From positions 1 to 64,000 of the forward strand of contig CAWJXS010000023.1 of the NCBI GenBank assembly GCA_963846885.1: DNA of 64,000 nt. The letters are read 5' to 3'. The position numbers and the translations under genes were made by a program. Under the pieces are notes generated by a model that ran no database searches, was not told the DNA's origin, and worked only from the letters and a program-made list of their open reading frames with translations. The stretch comes from RPQJ01 sp963846885 (GTDB taxonomy: Bacteria > Pseudomonadota > Gammaproteobacteria > Steroidobacterales > Steroidobacteraceae). Below, piece by piece: positions 1 to 8,335 of this stretch; position 1 is the stretch's first letter; each line of letters opens with the position of its first letter.

Positions 1-74
1 GTTTGGCAGCGGTGGAGAACCAAGGTAGCGTGGTCGCGGCCGGTCCTACGAATAACGTGTCAGGGGGAATAACG

Positions 75-602
75 ATGCACAAACTTCTTTTGGCCATGGT
101 GCTGGCCATGTCATGCGCCAGCGCGCTCGCAGATACTCCTGCGGCGTCCGGTCCAGCCGGGCACACGGTGGGCGAGGAAGCGGCGGTTCTGGCCGCGCTG
201 GATCGCTACATGCTGGCGATCTCCGCGAACGATCTCGACGCGATGGCGTCGCTGCAGATGCGGGACGGCATGACCTATCGAGCGCGCGCGGTCACCGGCG
301 GTGGCATGGAGGTCGTGGGGCGCCCGAATTCCTATTGGACCGACCCGGCACGCAAGAGCAACCAGACGTACCGCGAACGCTACTGGTCGCCGACGGTGTT
401 GATCCGCGGCAGCGTCGCAGCGGTCTGGGCGCCCTACGAGTTCTGGATCGATGGCAAGACCAGTCACTGTGGCGTGGACCAGTTCGATTTCGTCAAGGTC
501 GACGACGCGTGGCGGGTGGCCAACGCGATGTGGACCGTGGAACCGGATGCCTGCAAAGAACTGCGGCCGGCGGATGCGGCGGCTATTCGTCCCGCGGATT
601 GA
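75..602 (+). CDS. Secreted NTF2/SnoaL-like (DUF4440-type) protein
   Basis: A 175-residue exported protein. The ATG at 75 is preceded by CAGGGGG (61-67) and starts a typical signal peptide (basic start MHK, hydrophobic LLLAMVLAM, likely cleavage after ASALA). The mature part opens with a helix (VLAALDRYMLAISANDLDAM) and continues with beta strands, the plan of the NTF2/SnoaL-like cone fold often labelled DUF4440 or nuclear transport factor 2 family. These bind small ligands or are polyketide-cyclase-like; no catalytic residues can be assigned, so substrate and role are unknown. It ends 28 bp before the alkyl-sulfatase start, so the two may be cotranscribed. Confidence 0.6.
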   Translation: MHKLLLAMVLAMSCASALADTPAASGPAGHTVGEEAAVLAALDRYMLAISANDLDAMASLQMRDGMTYRARAVTGGGMEVVGRPNSYWTDPARKSNQTYRERYWSPTVLIRGSVAAVWAPYEFWIDGKTSHCGVDQFDFVKVDDAWRVANAMWTVEPDACKELRPADAAAIRPAD

Positions 603-630
603 GCGGCGAACGCGAGCTCTGGAGACGGAC

Positions 631-2601
631 TTGAACCCATTGCAAAGATTGATCCTTGCCACGCTGCTGGCGCTGTTGGCCGGATGCGGCAAGAACACCG
701 GCGTCGGCGGCACCGCCGGTGACGCCATGCCGGCCACGCTGCAGGCCAACGAGCAGATGGCGAGCGAACTCAAGCTCGACGACCCACAGGATTTCGAGGA
801 CGCCAGGCGTGGCCTGATCGCGCGCCCAGAGGGCAAGATCCTATCGGCCGATGGCTCGACGGTGCTGATCGACTTCGATGCCTACAAGTTCGTCGACGGC
901 AAGGCGCCACCCACCGTCAACCCGAGCCTGTGGCGGCACGCGGTGCTGAATGCGCAGATCGGGCTGTTCAAGGTCACCGACGGCATCTGGCAGCTGCGCG
1001 GCTTCGACATCTCCAACATGACGCTGATCGAAGGCAAGACCGGCTTCATCGTCGTCGACCCGCTCACCGCACGCGAGAGTGCCTCCGCGGCGCTGGCGTT
1101 CGCGCGCAAGCACCTGGGCGACAAGCCGGTGTCGGGCATCGTCTTCACGCACAGCCACGTCGACCACTTTGGCGGCGCACTGGGCGTCGCCTCGGCGCAG
1201 GAGGTGGCCCAGCGCAGTATCCCGATCATCGCGCCCGCGGGCTTCATCGAGGAGGCGACCAGCGAGAACGTCCTCGTCGGCACGGCCATCGCGCGGCGTT
1301 CGATGTACCAGTTCGGCAAGAACCTCGAGCGCTCACCGAAGGGCAATGTCGACACGGGCCTGGGCAAGAACGTCGCCTACGGCGCGATCGGCGTGCTGAT
1401 GCCCACGCAGCTGATCACCGCGCCCGAGCAGGAACTGGTGATCGACGGCGTGCGCTTCGTGTTCCACAACGTCCCCGGCGCCGAGGCGCCGGCCGAGCTC
1501 ACGTTCTCGATCCCGGACAAGAAAGCCTACGGTGGCGCCGAGAACCTGGCGCAGACCATGCACAACCTGCTCCCGGTGCGCGGTGCCAACGTGCGCGACT
1601 CGCTGCAATGGTCGACCTACCTGCAGGAGGCCATCGACAACCTGGGCGACGCCGAGGTCTATTTCGGCCAGCACAACTGGCCGGTGTGGGGCAACGCGCG
1701 CATCGTCGACTTCATCACCAAGCACCGCGACGTGTACAAGTACACGCACGACCAGACCGTGCGCCTGATCAACGCCGGCTACACGCCGCGCGAGATCGCC
1801 GAGCTGGTCAAGCTGCCGCCGTCGCTGGCGTCCTTCTTCGGCGCGCGTGGCTACTACGGCGACCTGCGGCACAACGTCAAGGCGGTCTACCAGTTCTATC
1901 TCGGGGCCTACGACGGCAACCCCGCCAACCTCAACCCGCTGCCGCCGCAGGAATCGGCCCAGCGCTGGCTCGATCTGATCGGGGGTGCGGACAAGGCCGT
2001 CGCCGCCGCACAGACGGCTTACGACCAGGGCGACTACCGCTGGGCAGCCGAGCTGCTGAACCATGCGGTCTTCGGCGCCCCCGAGCACAAGGGCGCAAAG
2101 GAACTGCTCGCGCGCACCTACGAGCAGATGGGCTACATGGCCGAGGCCGCGACCTGGCGCAACAGTTACCTCACGGCGGCGATGGAGCTGCGCGAAGGGC
2201 CGCCGCAGAAGGGCATCGATCGCTCCTTCGTGATCGACATGCTGCAGCAGACACCGATCGAGCGCTTCCTCGAAGCCATGGCGGCCGGGCTGGACGGCCC
2301 CGCCGCCGATGGCAAGAACCTGAAGGTCAACCTGGTGCTGACCGACATCGAGGAGTCCTACGTGCTGTGGATCGAGAACGCGGTGCTGCACTTCAAGCAG
2401 GCGGCCCCCGCGACCGATGCCAACGCGACGCTGACACTGACCAAGCCGATCTTCATCAAGATGATGACCGGCACGGCGGGCGTCCAGGACACCCTGCTCA
2501 GCGACGACCTCGAGGTCGATGGCAGCCAGATCGACCTGGTGCGCTTCTTCACGCTGATCGACAAGGCGCCGGGCACGTTCGCGATCGTGACGGCGGAGTA
2601 G
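631..2601 (+). CDS. Alkyl sulfatase, SdsA1-type metallo-beta-lactamase lipoprotein
   Basis: Predicted Zn-dependent alkyl (aryl) sulfatase of 656 residues that releases sulfate from alkyl sulfate esters outside the cytoplasmic membrane. I place the start at TTG 631 because GGAGA (621-625) precedes it and the resulting N-terminus is a lipoprotein signal with lipobox LLAGC; the frame stays open upstream but encodes nothing signal-like. The binuclear metal motif THSHVDHFGG is at about residues 173-182. The segment from ENLAQTMHNLLPVRGANVRD onward matches the family dimerisation region, and the C-terminus is SCP2-like, as in SdsA1. Length agrees with the family. True substrate is not visible. Confidence 0.85.
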   Translation: MNPLQRLILATLLALLAGCGKNTGVGGTAGDAMPATLQANEQMASELKLDDPQDFEDARRGLIARPEGKILSADGSTVLIDFDAYKFVDGKAPPTVNPSLWRHAVLNAQIGLFKVTDGIWQLRGFDISNMTLIEGKTGFIVVDPLTARESASAALAFARKHLGDKPVSGIVFTHSHVDHFGGALGVASAQEVAQRSIPIIAPAGFIEEATSENVLVGTAIARRSMYQFGKNLERSPKGNVDTGLGKNVAYGAIGVLMPTQLITAPEQELVIDGVRFVFHNVPGAEAPAELTFSIPDKKAYGGAENLAQTMHNLLPVRGANVRDSLQWSTYLQEAIDNLGDAEVYFGQHNWPVWGNARIVDFITKHRDVYKYTHDQTVRLINAGYTPREIAELVKLPPSLASFFGARGYYGDLRHNVKAVYQFYLGAYDGNPANLNPLPPQESAQRWLDLIGGADKAVAAAQTAYDQGDYRWAAELLNHAVFGAPEHKGAKELLARTYEQMGYMAEAATWRNSYLTAAMELREGPPQKGIDRSFVIDMLQQTPIERFLEAMAAGLDGPAADGKNLKVNLVLTDIEESYVLWIENAVLHFKQAAPATDANATLTLTKPIFIKMMTGTAGVQDTLLSDDLEVDGSQIDLVRFFTLIDKAPGTFAIVTAE

Positions 2602-2670
2602 GGCGCGGCGCCGGCCGTGTGCCAGTCGCTCGGTGCGTTGGTCTGGGGGCGACCCGAAAGCGGCTGATCG

Positions 2671-3030
2671 TCAGCCTGGCTCGCGAGGGCTGGCCTCGAT
2701 GTGCACCCAGCGGTTGCAGCGGGGGCACTGTGCCTGGTCTTGCGCCTGCAGCGAGAACCAGCGCCGGCCACAATCGCAGAGCATCACGAAAACCCACTGC
2801 CCGATGGCGTGCCCGATCTGCTGCTCGATTACGGTCATGCCTTCGGGCATGCGTGTGATCTTCGGCAGCTCGACGGCGTCCGATTCCGTCGCGCTCAGGT
2901 CGACTTCATCGTCCTCGTCGACCGTGCGAACCGTGCCACCGGAATATCGGCCGAACAGCGTGTCGTCGTCGATCAGGTCGGCGTTTTCTTTTCTATTCTT
3001 GTTTTTTTCGGGCTCGTCTATGAACCGCAT
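2671..3030 (-). CDS. Small acidic protein with C-terminal zinc-ribbon cysteines
   Basis: A 119-residue protein I do not recognise. The ATG at 3030 has GGGAGCAG just upstream. The N-terminus is rich in Lys/Asn, followed by a very acidic stretch (VDEDDEVDLSATESD) and a C-terminal CDC...CPRC pair (residues about 85-105) spaced like a treble-clef or zinc-ribbon finger. It could bind nucleic acid or act as an adaptor, but nothing proves this. It is convergent with the alkyl-sulfatase gene and divergent from the toxin-antitoxin module. The finger argues that it is a real gene. Confidence 0.55.
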   Translation of the reverse strand: MRFIDEPEKNKNRKENADLIDDDTLFGRYSGGTVRTVDEDDEVDLSATESDAVELPKITRMPEGMTVIEQQIGHAIGQWVFVMLCDCGRRWFSLQAQDQAQCPRCNRWVHIEASPREPG

Positions 3031-3191
3031 TGTTCTGCTCCCTGAACCTTGGGCTCGGTCGATACTACGTCGGGACCGCCGTGGCGGCGAGCCGATTTTC
3101 AGCGGCTGTAGGACAGTCCAGCGGTGTGCCGCCTTGTGGCGTTTCTTATGTCAAATATCGGTGTTTCCTCGACTTCCCCACCGACTCGCAT

Positions 3192-3231
3192 CTTGATCAC
3201 AAACTGTACGGAACGTACAGTTGTGATCAAG
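3192..3231 (+). promoter_or_regulatory. Promoter and nested palindromic operator of the Phd/PIN module
   Basis: A -35 TTGATC (3193-3198), 17-bp spacer and -10 TACAGT (3216-3221) lie inside a nested inverted repeat. The outer arms are 10 bp (3192-3201 with 3222-3231) and the inner arms 8 bp (3203-3210 with 3214-3221) around a GAA centre, with one unpaired A at 3202. The symmetry covers the whole core promoter, as expected for an operator bound by the antitoxin or toxin-antitoxin complex. GGAG at 3235-3238 is the ribosome site of the antitoxin. Confidence 0.7.
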
Positions 3232-3244
3232 CTTGGAGTTCACC

Positions 3245-3493
3245 ATGTCGAAGCGTCGTTACAGCGGTGTCGAAGAAACCCGCCAGCAGCTGCCGTCGCT
3301 GCTGGAAGGCGCGCATGCGGGACAAGCCGTGATCATCACCAAGCGCGGCAAGCCCTATGCGGCGCTCGTCCCAATCGAGTCACTGCCGGATGCAAGGCCG
3401 CGCCCGTCGGTCATGGCGTTGCGCGGTTCAGGCGTGGGCCTGTGGGGCAAAAGCGCGGCAGCCTGGGTCGATCGGATGCGCGACGAATGGTGA
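3245..3493 (+). CDS. Type II antitoxin, Phd/YefM family
   Basis: An 82-residue antitoxin. The start ATG 3245 is chosen over an in-frame TTG at 3233 because GGAG lies 6 nt upstream. The N-terminal half has the Phd pattern: EETRQQLPSLLEGAHAGQAV then ITKRGKPYAALVP, a DNA-binding dimer fold that also represses its own promoter. The C-terminal part (ALRGSGVGLWGKSAAAWVDR) is the tail that would wrap and inhibit the PIN toxin. It overlaps the downstream toxin by 7 nt, the usual translational coupling. Confidence 0.8.
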   Translation: MSKRRYSGVEETRQQLPSLLEGAHAGQAVIITKRGKPYAALVPIESLPDARPRPSVMALRGSGVGLWGKSAAAWVDRMRDEW

Positions 3494-3933
3494 AAGCCGT
3501 CTCGCTGCTGGCCGGGCTGCCCGAGAGTCCAGTCCTGGTGGTGGACACAGCGCCGATCATTTACTGGCTGGAAGGTCATGCGCGGTTCGCCGAGCGGTTC
3601 GCAGCGGTTTTTCGCGCTGCGGAGTCTGGCGATGCGTCGATCGTGATCTCCACGGTGACGCTCGCAGAGGTCCTCGCCGGGCCGATCGCATCGGGCGATG
3701 AGTTGCGTACAGCGCAGTATCGCGAGGCGTTGACGCGCGGCCTGGGCTGGCAGGTGGCGCCGCTTGATGCGGAGACGGCCGTCGAGGCCGCGCGCATCCG
3801 TTCGGCGTATCGGCTGCGCTTGCCGGATGCCATCCAGGTCGCGACGGCGATTCGTGCCGGCGCGGCCGCGCTGATCACGCACGATAAGGCGCTGGCGCAA
3901 GTGACCGGCTTACGGGTGCTGGGGCCAGCGTAA
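3487..3933 (+). CDS. PIN-domain ribonuclease toxin (VapC-like)
   Basis: A 148-residue PIN nuclease, partner of the Phd-type antitoxin just upstream. ATG 3487 lies inside the last codons of the antitoxin. The acidic metal-binding set is complete: D20 (VVDTAPI), E61 (TLAEVLAG), D114 (LPDAIQVATA) and D133 (ITHDKAL). Family members cleave RNA, typically tRNA or rRNA, when freed from antitoxin; the target here is unknown. The module looks intact, unlike the related locus at 11.65 kb. Confidence 0.8.
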   Translation: MVKAVSLLAGLPESPVLVVDTAPIIYWLEGHARFAERFAAVFRAAESGDASIVISTVTLAEVLAGPIASGDELRTAQYREALTRGLGWQVAPLDAETAVEAARIRSAYRLRLPDAIQVATAIRAGAAALITHDKALAQVTGLRVLGPA

Positions 3934-3984
3934 GCGAGCGCGCAGTACAATGTTCGAGCGACACCGCAGCAAGCAGGGGTTCCC

Positions 3985-5355
3985 ATGCGACTGAATCAGG
4001 TCCGAGTAATCGCGCTCACCGCGGCGGCGTTCCTCGCGCTGGTTCCACTGCGGCTCTGCGCCGCGCCGGACATTGCGCTGCAGATGACCGTCGATACGGT
4101 CGTGCCGGCAGCCGGGCAGCCGGTCCAGTTCACGATCACCGCCAGCAACATTGGCGCGGATGAAGCGACCGGCGTGCAGGTCACGAACCAGCTGCCGGCG
4201 GAACTGCGCATTCCAACGGGCACGGCTGCGTTTCCGAGCACCGGGACATTCGACGCGGCCACGGGCGTCTGGTCGATTGGCTCGCTCGCCGCGGGTGCCA
4301 ACGCCACGTTGGTCATCCCCGCCATCGTCGCGAGTGCGACCCAGCCGCCATGCAGCGTCAATGTGGCGGTGAGCAGCCTCGCCCTCGATACGCAGACAGC
4401 GAACAATCGCGCGGTCGCGGCGGTGAAGCGCTCCGCTGCCGACAGCTGTGTCGACCTTGGGCTCACCACCAGCATCACGATCGTTCCTCCCTGCAGCACG
4501 ACGCGCCGCCTCGACGCGTTCGTGAACGTGGCCAACAGGGGCCCGGACGTCGCGAGCAACGTGTTCGTCGACATGACCCAGGTGCCGACGTCGATTCCGG
4601 GAGTCCGTTTCGACAGCGTCGGCTGCACGGGCACGCGCTGTACGGTGCCGTCCATCGCCGCCGGATCGACCGTCTCGCTGCGCTTGACCTCCAACGATTT
4701 CAGGAACACCCGACAGCAGGCGGCGACGTTCACTTTCGCAACGTCGAGCAGCGACGTCGACTACCTGACGACGAACAACCAGCTCACTACGACGGTGGAT
4801 GTCCCGGTGTTCACCGACTGCTCGGAGGTGGTGCCGGACGAAGGCCTGAAAGTGAGCTGCTTCATCGCCACGGCGGCCTTCGGCTCACCCATCGAGCCGC
4901 ACGTCATGGCATTGCGGCAGTTCCGCGACCGTTACCTGCAGAACAGCACGCTCGGGCGCGCGTTCATCCGCTTCTACTACCGCTATTCGCCGCCCATTGC
5001 CGCGGTCATCGCGGAGCACGATTGGTTGCGGCTTGTGGTGCGCATGCTGTTGACGCCGCTGGTGCTGGCGATTGCGTTCCCGCTGCGTGCGCTGATGCTC
5101 GGGGCCCTGGTGACCGCGATCGCTGCTGTGGCTGTTCAGCGCGGCGGGTCGGCGTCGCCGGGCGCAAGCTTGGTCGCGGCCCAGCGCCTGAGTTCACGCA
5201 CTCGTTCCGGCCCGATGCGGGAGTTGCGCACCAGGTGTTCGATGCCGCGCTTGACCGCGTCGACTTCGGCCTGTGACGCGTCGACGCCCGGCGTCGCGGC
5301 GCCCCACAGGTCGATGCGACGTTCGCAGCGCTCGCCGAACCGCAGCACGCGGTGA
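3985..5355 (+). CDS. Exported DUF11-repeat protein with C-terminal CFI-box
   Basis: A 456-residue surface-type protein. Residues 1-26 are a signal peptide ending CAAP. Residues about 30-145 form a DUF11/CARDB-like Ig domain (pattern VQFTITASNIGADEATGVQV, NNRAVA), and residues 150-285 a second, Cys-containing one. At C292 begins CFIATAAFGSP...LRQFRDRYL, the CFI-box C-terminal domain, followed by a hydrophobic segment at about 345-375. The last 60 residues are Arg/Ser-rich, compositionally unlike the rest, and overlap a real convergent gene, so the true stop may be lost through a frameshift near 5135-5165. Function is probably envelope-associated; the sorting machinery for CFI-box proteins is not visible here. 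Confidence 0.65.
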   Translation: MRLNQVRVIALTAAAFLALVPLRLCAAPDIALQMTVDTVVPAAGQPVQFTITASNIGADEATGVQVTNQLPAELRIPTGTAAFPSTGTFDAATGVWSIGSLAAGANATLVIPAIVASATQPPCSVNVAVSSLALDTQTANNRAVAAVKRSAADSCVDLGLTTSITIVPPCSTTRRLDAFVNVANRGPDVASNVFVDMTQVPTSIPGVRFDSVGCTGTRCTVPSIAAGSTVSLRLTSNDFRNTRQQAATFTFATSSSDVDYLTTNNQLTTTVDVPVFTDCSEVVPDEGLKVSCFIATAAFGSPIEPHVMALRQFRDRYLQNSTLGRAFIRFYYRYSPPIAAVIAEHDWLRLVVRMLLTPLVLAIAFPLRALMLGALVTAIAAVAVQRGGSASPGASLVAAQRLSSRTRSGPMRELRTRCSMPRLTASTSACDASTPGVAAPHRSMRRSQRSPNRSTR

Positions 5356-5525
5356 AACCACCGGGGCCGCTGCCAGTTCCCCAGCAACAGGTCCAGGCCA
5401 GCGGCCACCAACGACACCGGGATCAGCGTGAGGTCGAGCAGCGCTTCCAGGCCCAGCTTGATCTGGAACACGACGACGTCGCGAAACAGTCGCCAGCGCG
5501 TGCCGGGGATGGTCGCGTCACTCAC
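5136..5525 (-). CDS. Small conserved membrane-associated protein, function unknown
   Basis: A 129-residue protein starting at GTG 5525, whose first codons overlap the last codons of the TPR regulator by 8 nt (GTGAGTGA), so it is the last gene of that operon. Residues 8-40 contain a hydrophobic stretch (LDLTLIPVSLVAAGLDLLLG); the remainder is Arg-rich and helical (FGERCERRIDLWGA). I do not recognise a named family. The frame runs upstream of this GTG but that part is the regulator in another frame. Its 3' part overlaps the tail of the CFI-box gene by 220 bp in the convergent direction. Confidence 0.5.
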   Translation of the reverse strand: MSDATIPGTRWRLFRDVVVFQIKLGLEALLDLTLIPVSLVAAGLDLLLGNWQRPRWFHRVLRFGERCERRIDLWGAATPGVDASQAEVDAVKRGIEHLVRNSRIGPERVRELRRWAATKLAPGDADPPR

Positions 5526-7379
5526 AGCGGTAGTCTCCGTTGGCGTCCTTCTTGCACAAATCCGGCGGGCCGTACTGGTCCCACAGCGCGGCGAAGCCGA
5601 CTTTCCGCGCGAAGTCGGGGAAGGCGGGGCTGGTTCGGGCGGCCTTGCCGCGGGGGCTCCAAATCGCGGCATGCCAGACGTTCGACGAGGTGGGGATGGT
5701 CGCGACCACACGCAGACCCTCCTCAGGTTCGCCTAGCGTGATCAGTGCCCACGGTACGATGCCCGGCACGACGGTCGGCTTCGCATCAAGAATGCTTTGG
5801 ATCCGCGCCAGCGCCGCGGCTCGGGCCGTCGGGCCATCGAGGATGCCTGCAGCGAGGACCGCACCCGTGTCTTCCGGCAAACCCGCGCTCCAGAACTGGA
5901 TGCCGGCAGATATTTCCGCTCGCGCCTCGTCCATGCGCCCTTGCCGCTGGCTCACCTGCCCAAGCGGCAATTCGATGTTTCGCGCGCCCACGGAGCGCGC
6001 GCGCTCCAACAGGCGGCGGGCACCGTCAAGATCGCCCATCCACTCCATGAGGCGCCCGCGATGGTGCAAGGCATTGGGGAGCAGCGGGTCGATGGCGAGG
6101 GTGCGATCGTGCTGCGCCGCACCCGTCGACAGGTAGCCGCCGACGACCAGCATCGTCGAAAACCAGAAGTTGCTCAGGGAATCTTCGGGATCGATGGCCA
6201 GCGCACGTTCGAACTCCACACGGGCCGGCACAAATTGCTTCTGCAGTTGCAGGACATACCCCAGCACCGCATGCGGTTCGGCGAAGGCCGGCTGGAGTTC
6301 CAGCGCCCGGCGGGCCAGTTTCTGCGCGGTTTCCAGCGAGACGTCGAGGTCGGTACCCAGGTACTCCGGCGTCAGCGCATGCAGCGCGGCCATGCGCGAG
6401 TAGGCGCGGGCGAAGCCGGGGTCCAGCGCCACCGCCTGCTCGGTCTGGCGGATGGCATCGGTGAGCTCAGCTGCGGCACGCCGGTTGAAGATGTCGGTCG
6501 CCCGCAGATAGAGCGCATAGGCCTCGGGGTTGGCGGTGCCCGAATCGATCAGGCGCGCCTGCTGGCCGGCATTCAGCGCCACTTTCAGCTCGCTGGTGAC
6601 CTGCTGCGCGATCTTCTCCTGCAGCGCGAAGATGTCGGCATCGGTGCCGTCGTAGGTGTCGGTCCACATCTCGACCCCGTCGCTCACACGCAGCAGCTTG
6701 GCGCTGATGCGCAAACGATCACCCTGCTTGCGCACCGAGCCTTCCAGCACGTGGGCGACGCCGAGCGTGCTGCCGATCGCGGCGAGTGTTTCGTTGCGGC
6801 CCTTGAAGTAAAACGACGAGGTGCGCCCCGCGACCTTGAGATCCTCGATCTTCGCCAGCGCATTCAGGATCTCCTCGGCCACGCCGTCGGAGAAGTACTC
6901 GTTGTCGGGGTCTGCGCTCATGTTGGCGAACGCCAGCACTGCGATGGACTTCGTGTCGACGGTTGCCGGAACGACAGATGCCGCTCGGCGGCGCCGGTGG
7001 CCGCGGTCGACGTATCGACGCATGCGCGCCCGGCGCCAGTACGAACTTGTCGAACGCGAAGTAGCCGAGCGCCAACGCCATCACCACCAGCAGCAGGCGA
7101 TCCATCCGCCGTGCGGTCTGCGGGGCGATGGACTCGGCTGGCTGCACTTCACTGTCGCGCTTGAGGCCGCCCGGCGTGAGTTCAAACGCCCATGCGAACG
7201 ACCAGTGCGGGAATGAAGCCGATGGCGAGCAGGATCACCACCGTGCGCGCCACCCACTCAGGCGCGCCGAACATCGGCAGGACGGTGCCAGCGACCTGGG
7301 TGATCAACCACGCGCCGACCAGGTACAACCCGGCCATGCGAATCACGTTGCGGCGCTTGAGTTCGGCCAGGAGGGTCAT
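5518..7379 (-). pseudogene. TPR/adenylate-cyclase-type signalling protein, frameshifted
   Basis: Reassembled from three frames. The N-terminus (MTLLAELKRRNVIRMAGLYL, one membrane segment) is followed after a frameshift near 7199 by a second TM (MDRLLLVVMALALGYFAFDKF). After one or more shifts between about 6970 and 7045 comes a 470-residue TolB-like/TPR part (SIAVLAFANMSADPDNEYFS, GVAHVLEGSVRKQG, then TPR repeats). Removing one G near 7199 restores FAWAFELTPGGLKRDSEV, the expected family sequence. Intact homologues are about 600-residue membrane-anchored TPR proteins, often with a DNA-binding or cyclase domain. It starts within the stop of the PIN toxin (ATGA). True inactivation versus sequencing indels is open. 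Confidence 0.75.
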
Positions 7380-7771
7380 GGCGACAGGATCTCAATTTCC
7401 AGGCCCGGTGCGCGTGCCAGGCGGGCATCGCGCGTGACCAGCGTCGCGTCGAGCTGGCGTGCGAGCGCGACATAGGCCGCGTCGCAGGCAGTGATGTGAC
7501 TTCGCAACGTCCAGATGTCGTCGAGCAAGCTCGCGTGCGGATAGCGACGAATCCGCAGGGCGCGCAGGGAATCGACCAGATCCTGTCGCGATGCAGGGAT
7601 GGCGCCCTGTAGATCGAGCTTGCGCAGCGCCTGCAGCACTTCCACGTCGAGCAGTGCAGGCGCGGCGATCGCGGTATCGGCGGCGAACAGCAGCGCTTCG
7701 ATCGGTTCCGGTCGGAAGCGGCCCAGCAGGTCGACGACGACCGAGGCATCGACGACCAGCCGCCGACTCAT
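7376..7771 (-). CDS. PIN-domain toxin (VapC/FitB-like)
   Basis: A 131-residue PIN nuclease with a full acidic set: D8 (VVDASVVVDLL), E43 (LDVEVLQAL), D96 (TACDAAYVALA) and D114 (LVTRDARLA). It follows its antitoxin with a 4-nt ATGA overlap and its own stop overlaps the start of the TPR regulator the same way, so toxin and regulator are translationally coupled. Predicted role is RNA cleavage when not inhibited; the substrate is unknown. Confidence 0.8.
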   Translation of the reverse strand: MSRRLVVDASVVVDLLGRFRPEPIEALLFAADTAIAAPALLDVEVLQALRKLDLQGAIPASRQDLVDSLRALRIRRYPHASLLDDIWTLRSHITACDAAYVALARQLDATLVTRDARLARAPGLEIEILSP

Positions 7772-7998
7772 GCCGCGTTGCGCTCCTTGCGGATCAGCAC
7801 GGCCGAACTGCGCTTCATCTTGAATGGCTCGACCTCGCGCAGTTGCTGCAGGAGCTCTTCCGGCGAGGGCAGCGCAGCCATCGCCTGCAGTTCTTCGAGG
7901 ATCACGTCGCTCAAGCTCTTGCCGAGCAGCGCCGATCGGGCCTTGAGCACGCGATGGACCGGCTCGGGGACGTTGCGGATCTGGATCATGACGGCCAT
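7768..7998 (-). CDS. FitA/VapB-like ribbon-helix-helix antitoxin
   Basis: A 76-residue antitoxin. ATG 7998 has AGAGG 7 nt upstream on its strand. Residues 3-40 (MIQIRNVPEPVHRVLKARSA, then GKSLSDVILEELQ) match the ribbon-helix-helix of FitA-type antitoxins, which bind DNA as dimers. The C-terminus (PEELLQQLREVEPFKMKR) is the toxin-wrapping tail. Its stop overlaps the toxin start by ATGA. A clear sigma70-type promoter with repeats lies just upstream. Confidence 0.8.
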   Translation of the reverse strand: MAVMIQIRNVPEPVHRVLKARSALLGKSLSDVILEELQAMAALPSPEELLQQLREVEPFKMKRSSAVLIRKERNAA

Positions 7999-8027
7999 GG
8001 CTGCCTCTTCATGCGCTGCACATGCAG

Positions 8028-8058
8028 GCATGTTATTGGCATGCCGTTGGTATGACAA
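8028..8058 (-). promoter_or_regulatory. Promoter with three 11-bp repeats for the RHH/PIN module
   Basis: On the minus strand TTGTCA (8058-8053), a 17-bp spacer and TAACAT (8035-8030) form a good sigma70 promoter about 30-60 nt before the antitoxin ATG. On the plus strand the same DNA carries three units beginning GGCATG, GGCATG and GGTATG at 8028, 8039 and 8050, an 11-bp period close to one helical turn. Such phasing suits cooperative binding of ribbon-helix-helix dimers. Confidence 0.65.
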
Positions 8059-8077
8059 GGCTGCTCGCGCCGCACGG

Positions 8078-8208
8078 CGGCGAGTTGCTGATTGCACCCT
8101 GATGTTGATCGCCGAGTTTGATCGTCGCAACGGCTGGTCCGATGGCTCCACGCAATCGTGTGCGCACTGGCTCAGCTGGAAGTGCGGGCTCGATCTGGGC
8201 GCGGCAGC
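8078..8208 (+). pseudogene. Fragment of a DUF222 (HNH endonuclease) N-terminal domain
   Basis: The 336-bp gap between the antitoxin and the Crp/Fnr gene contains, in one plus-strand frame, LMLIAEFDRRNGW followed by STQSCAHWLSWKCGLDLGAA. This is the hallmark of the DUF222 domain that precedes HNH nuclease domains in 13E12-type proteins. Nothing recognisable flanks it and no start fits, so it is a remnant of about 45 residues from a gene normally around 400 codons. A matching HNH end lies at 10.8 kb. The rest of the gap holds only the antitoxin promoter. Confidence 0.6.
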
Positions 8209-8335
8209 ACACGTCGATGGACTCATTCCAGCACGACCGGAGTCGTGATCCGCGCCGCAGAGCGTCGGTTCGAGACGGGTGGAGTCGGTACTTCCCCTGA
8301 CCCTCGCGAAACCGTCCCCACGGCATTGTTCTATC

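Noticed and set aside
930..2858. A 642-codon frame overlapping the alkyl-sulfatase gene in another frame
   Set aside because: Arg/Gly/Ala-rich translation without motifs; the sulfatase frame carries the full metal-binding signature.
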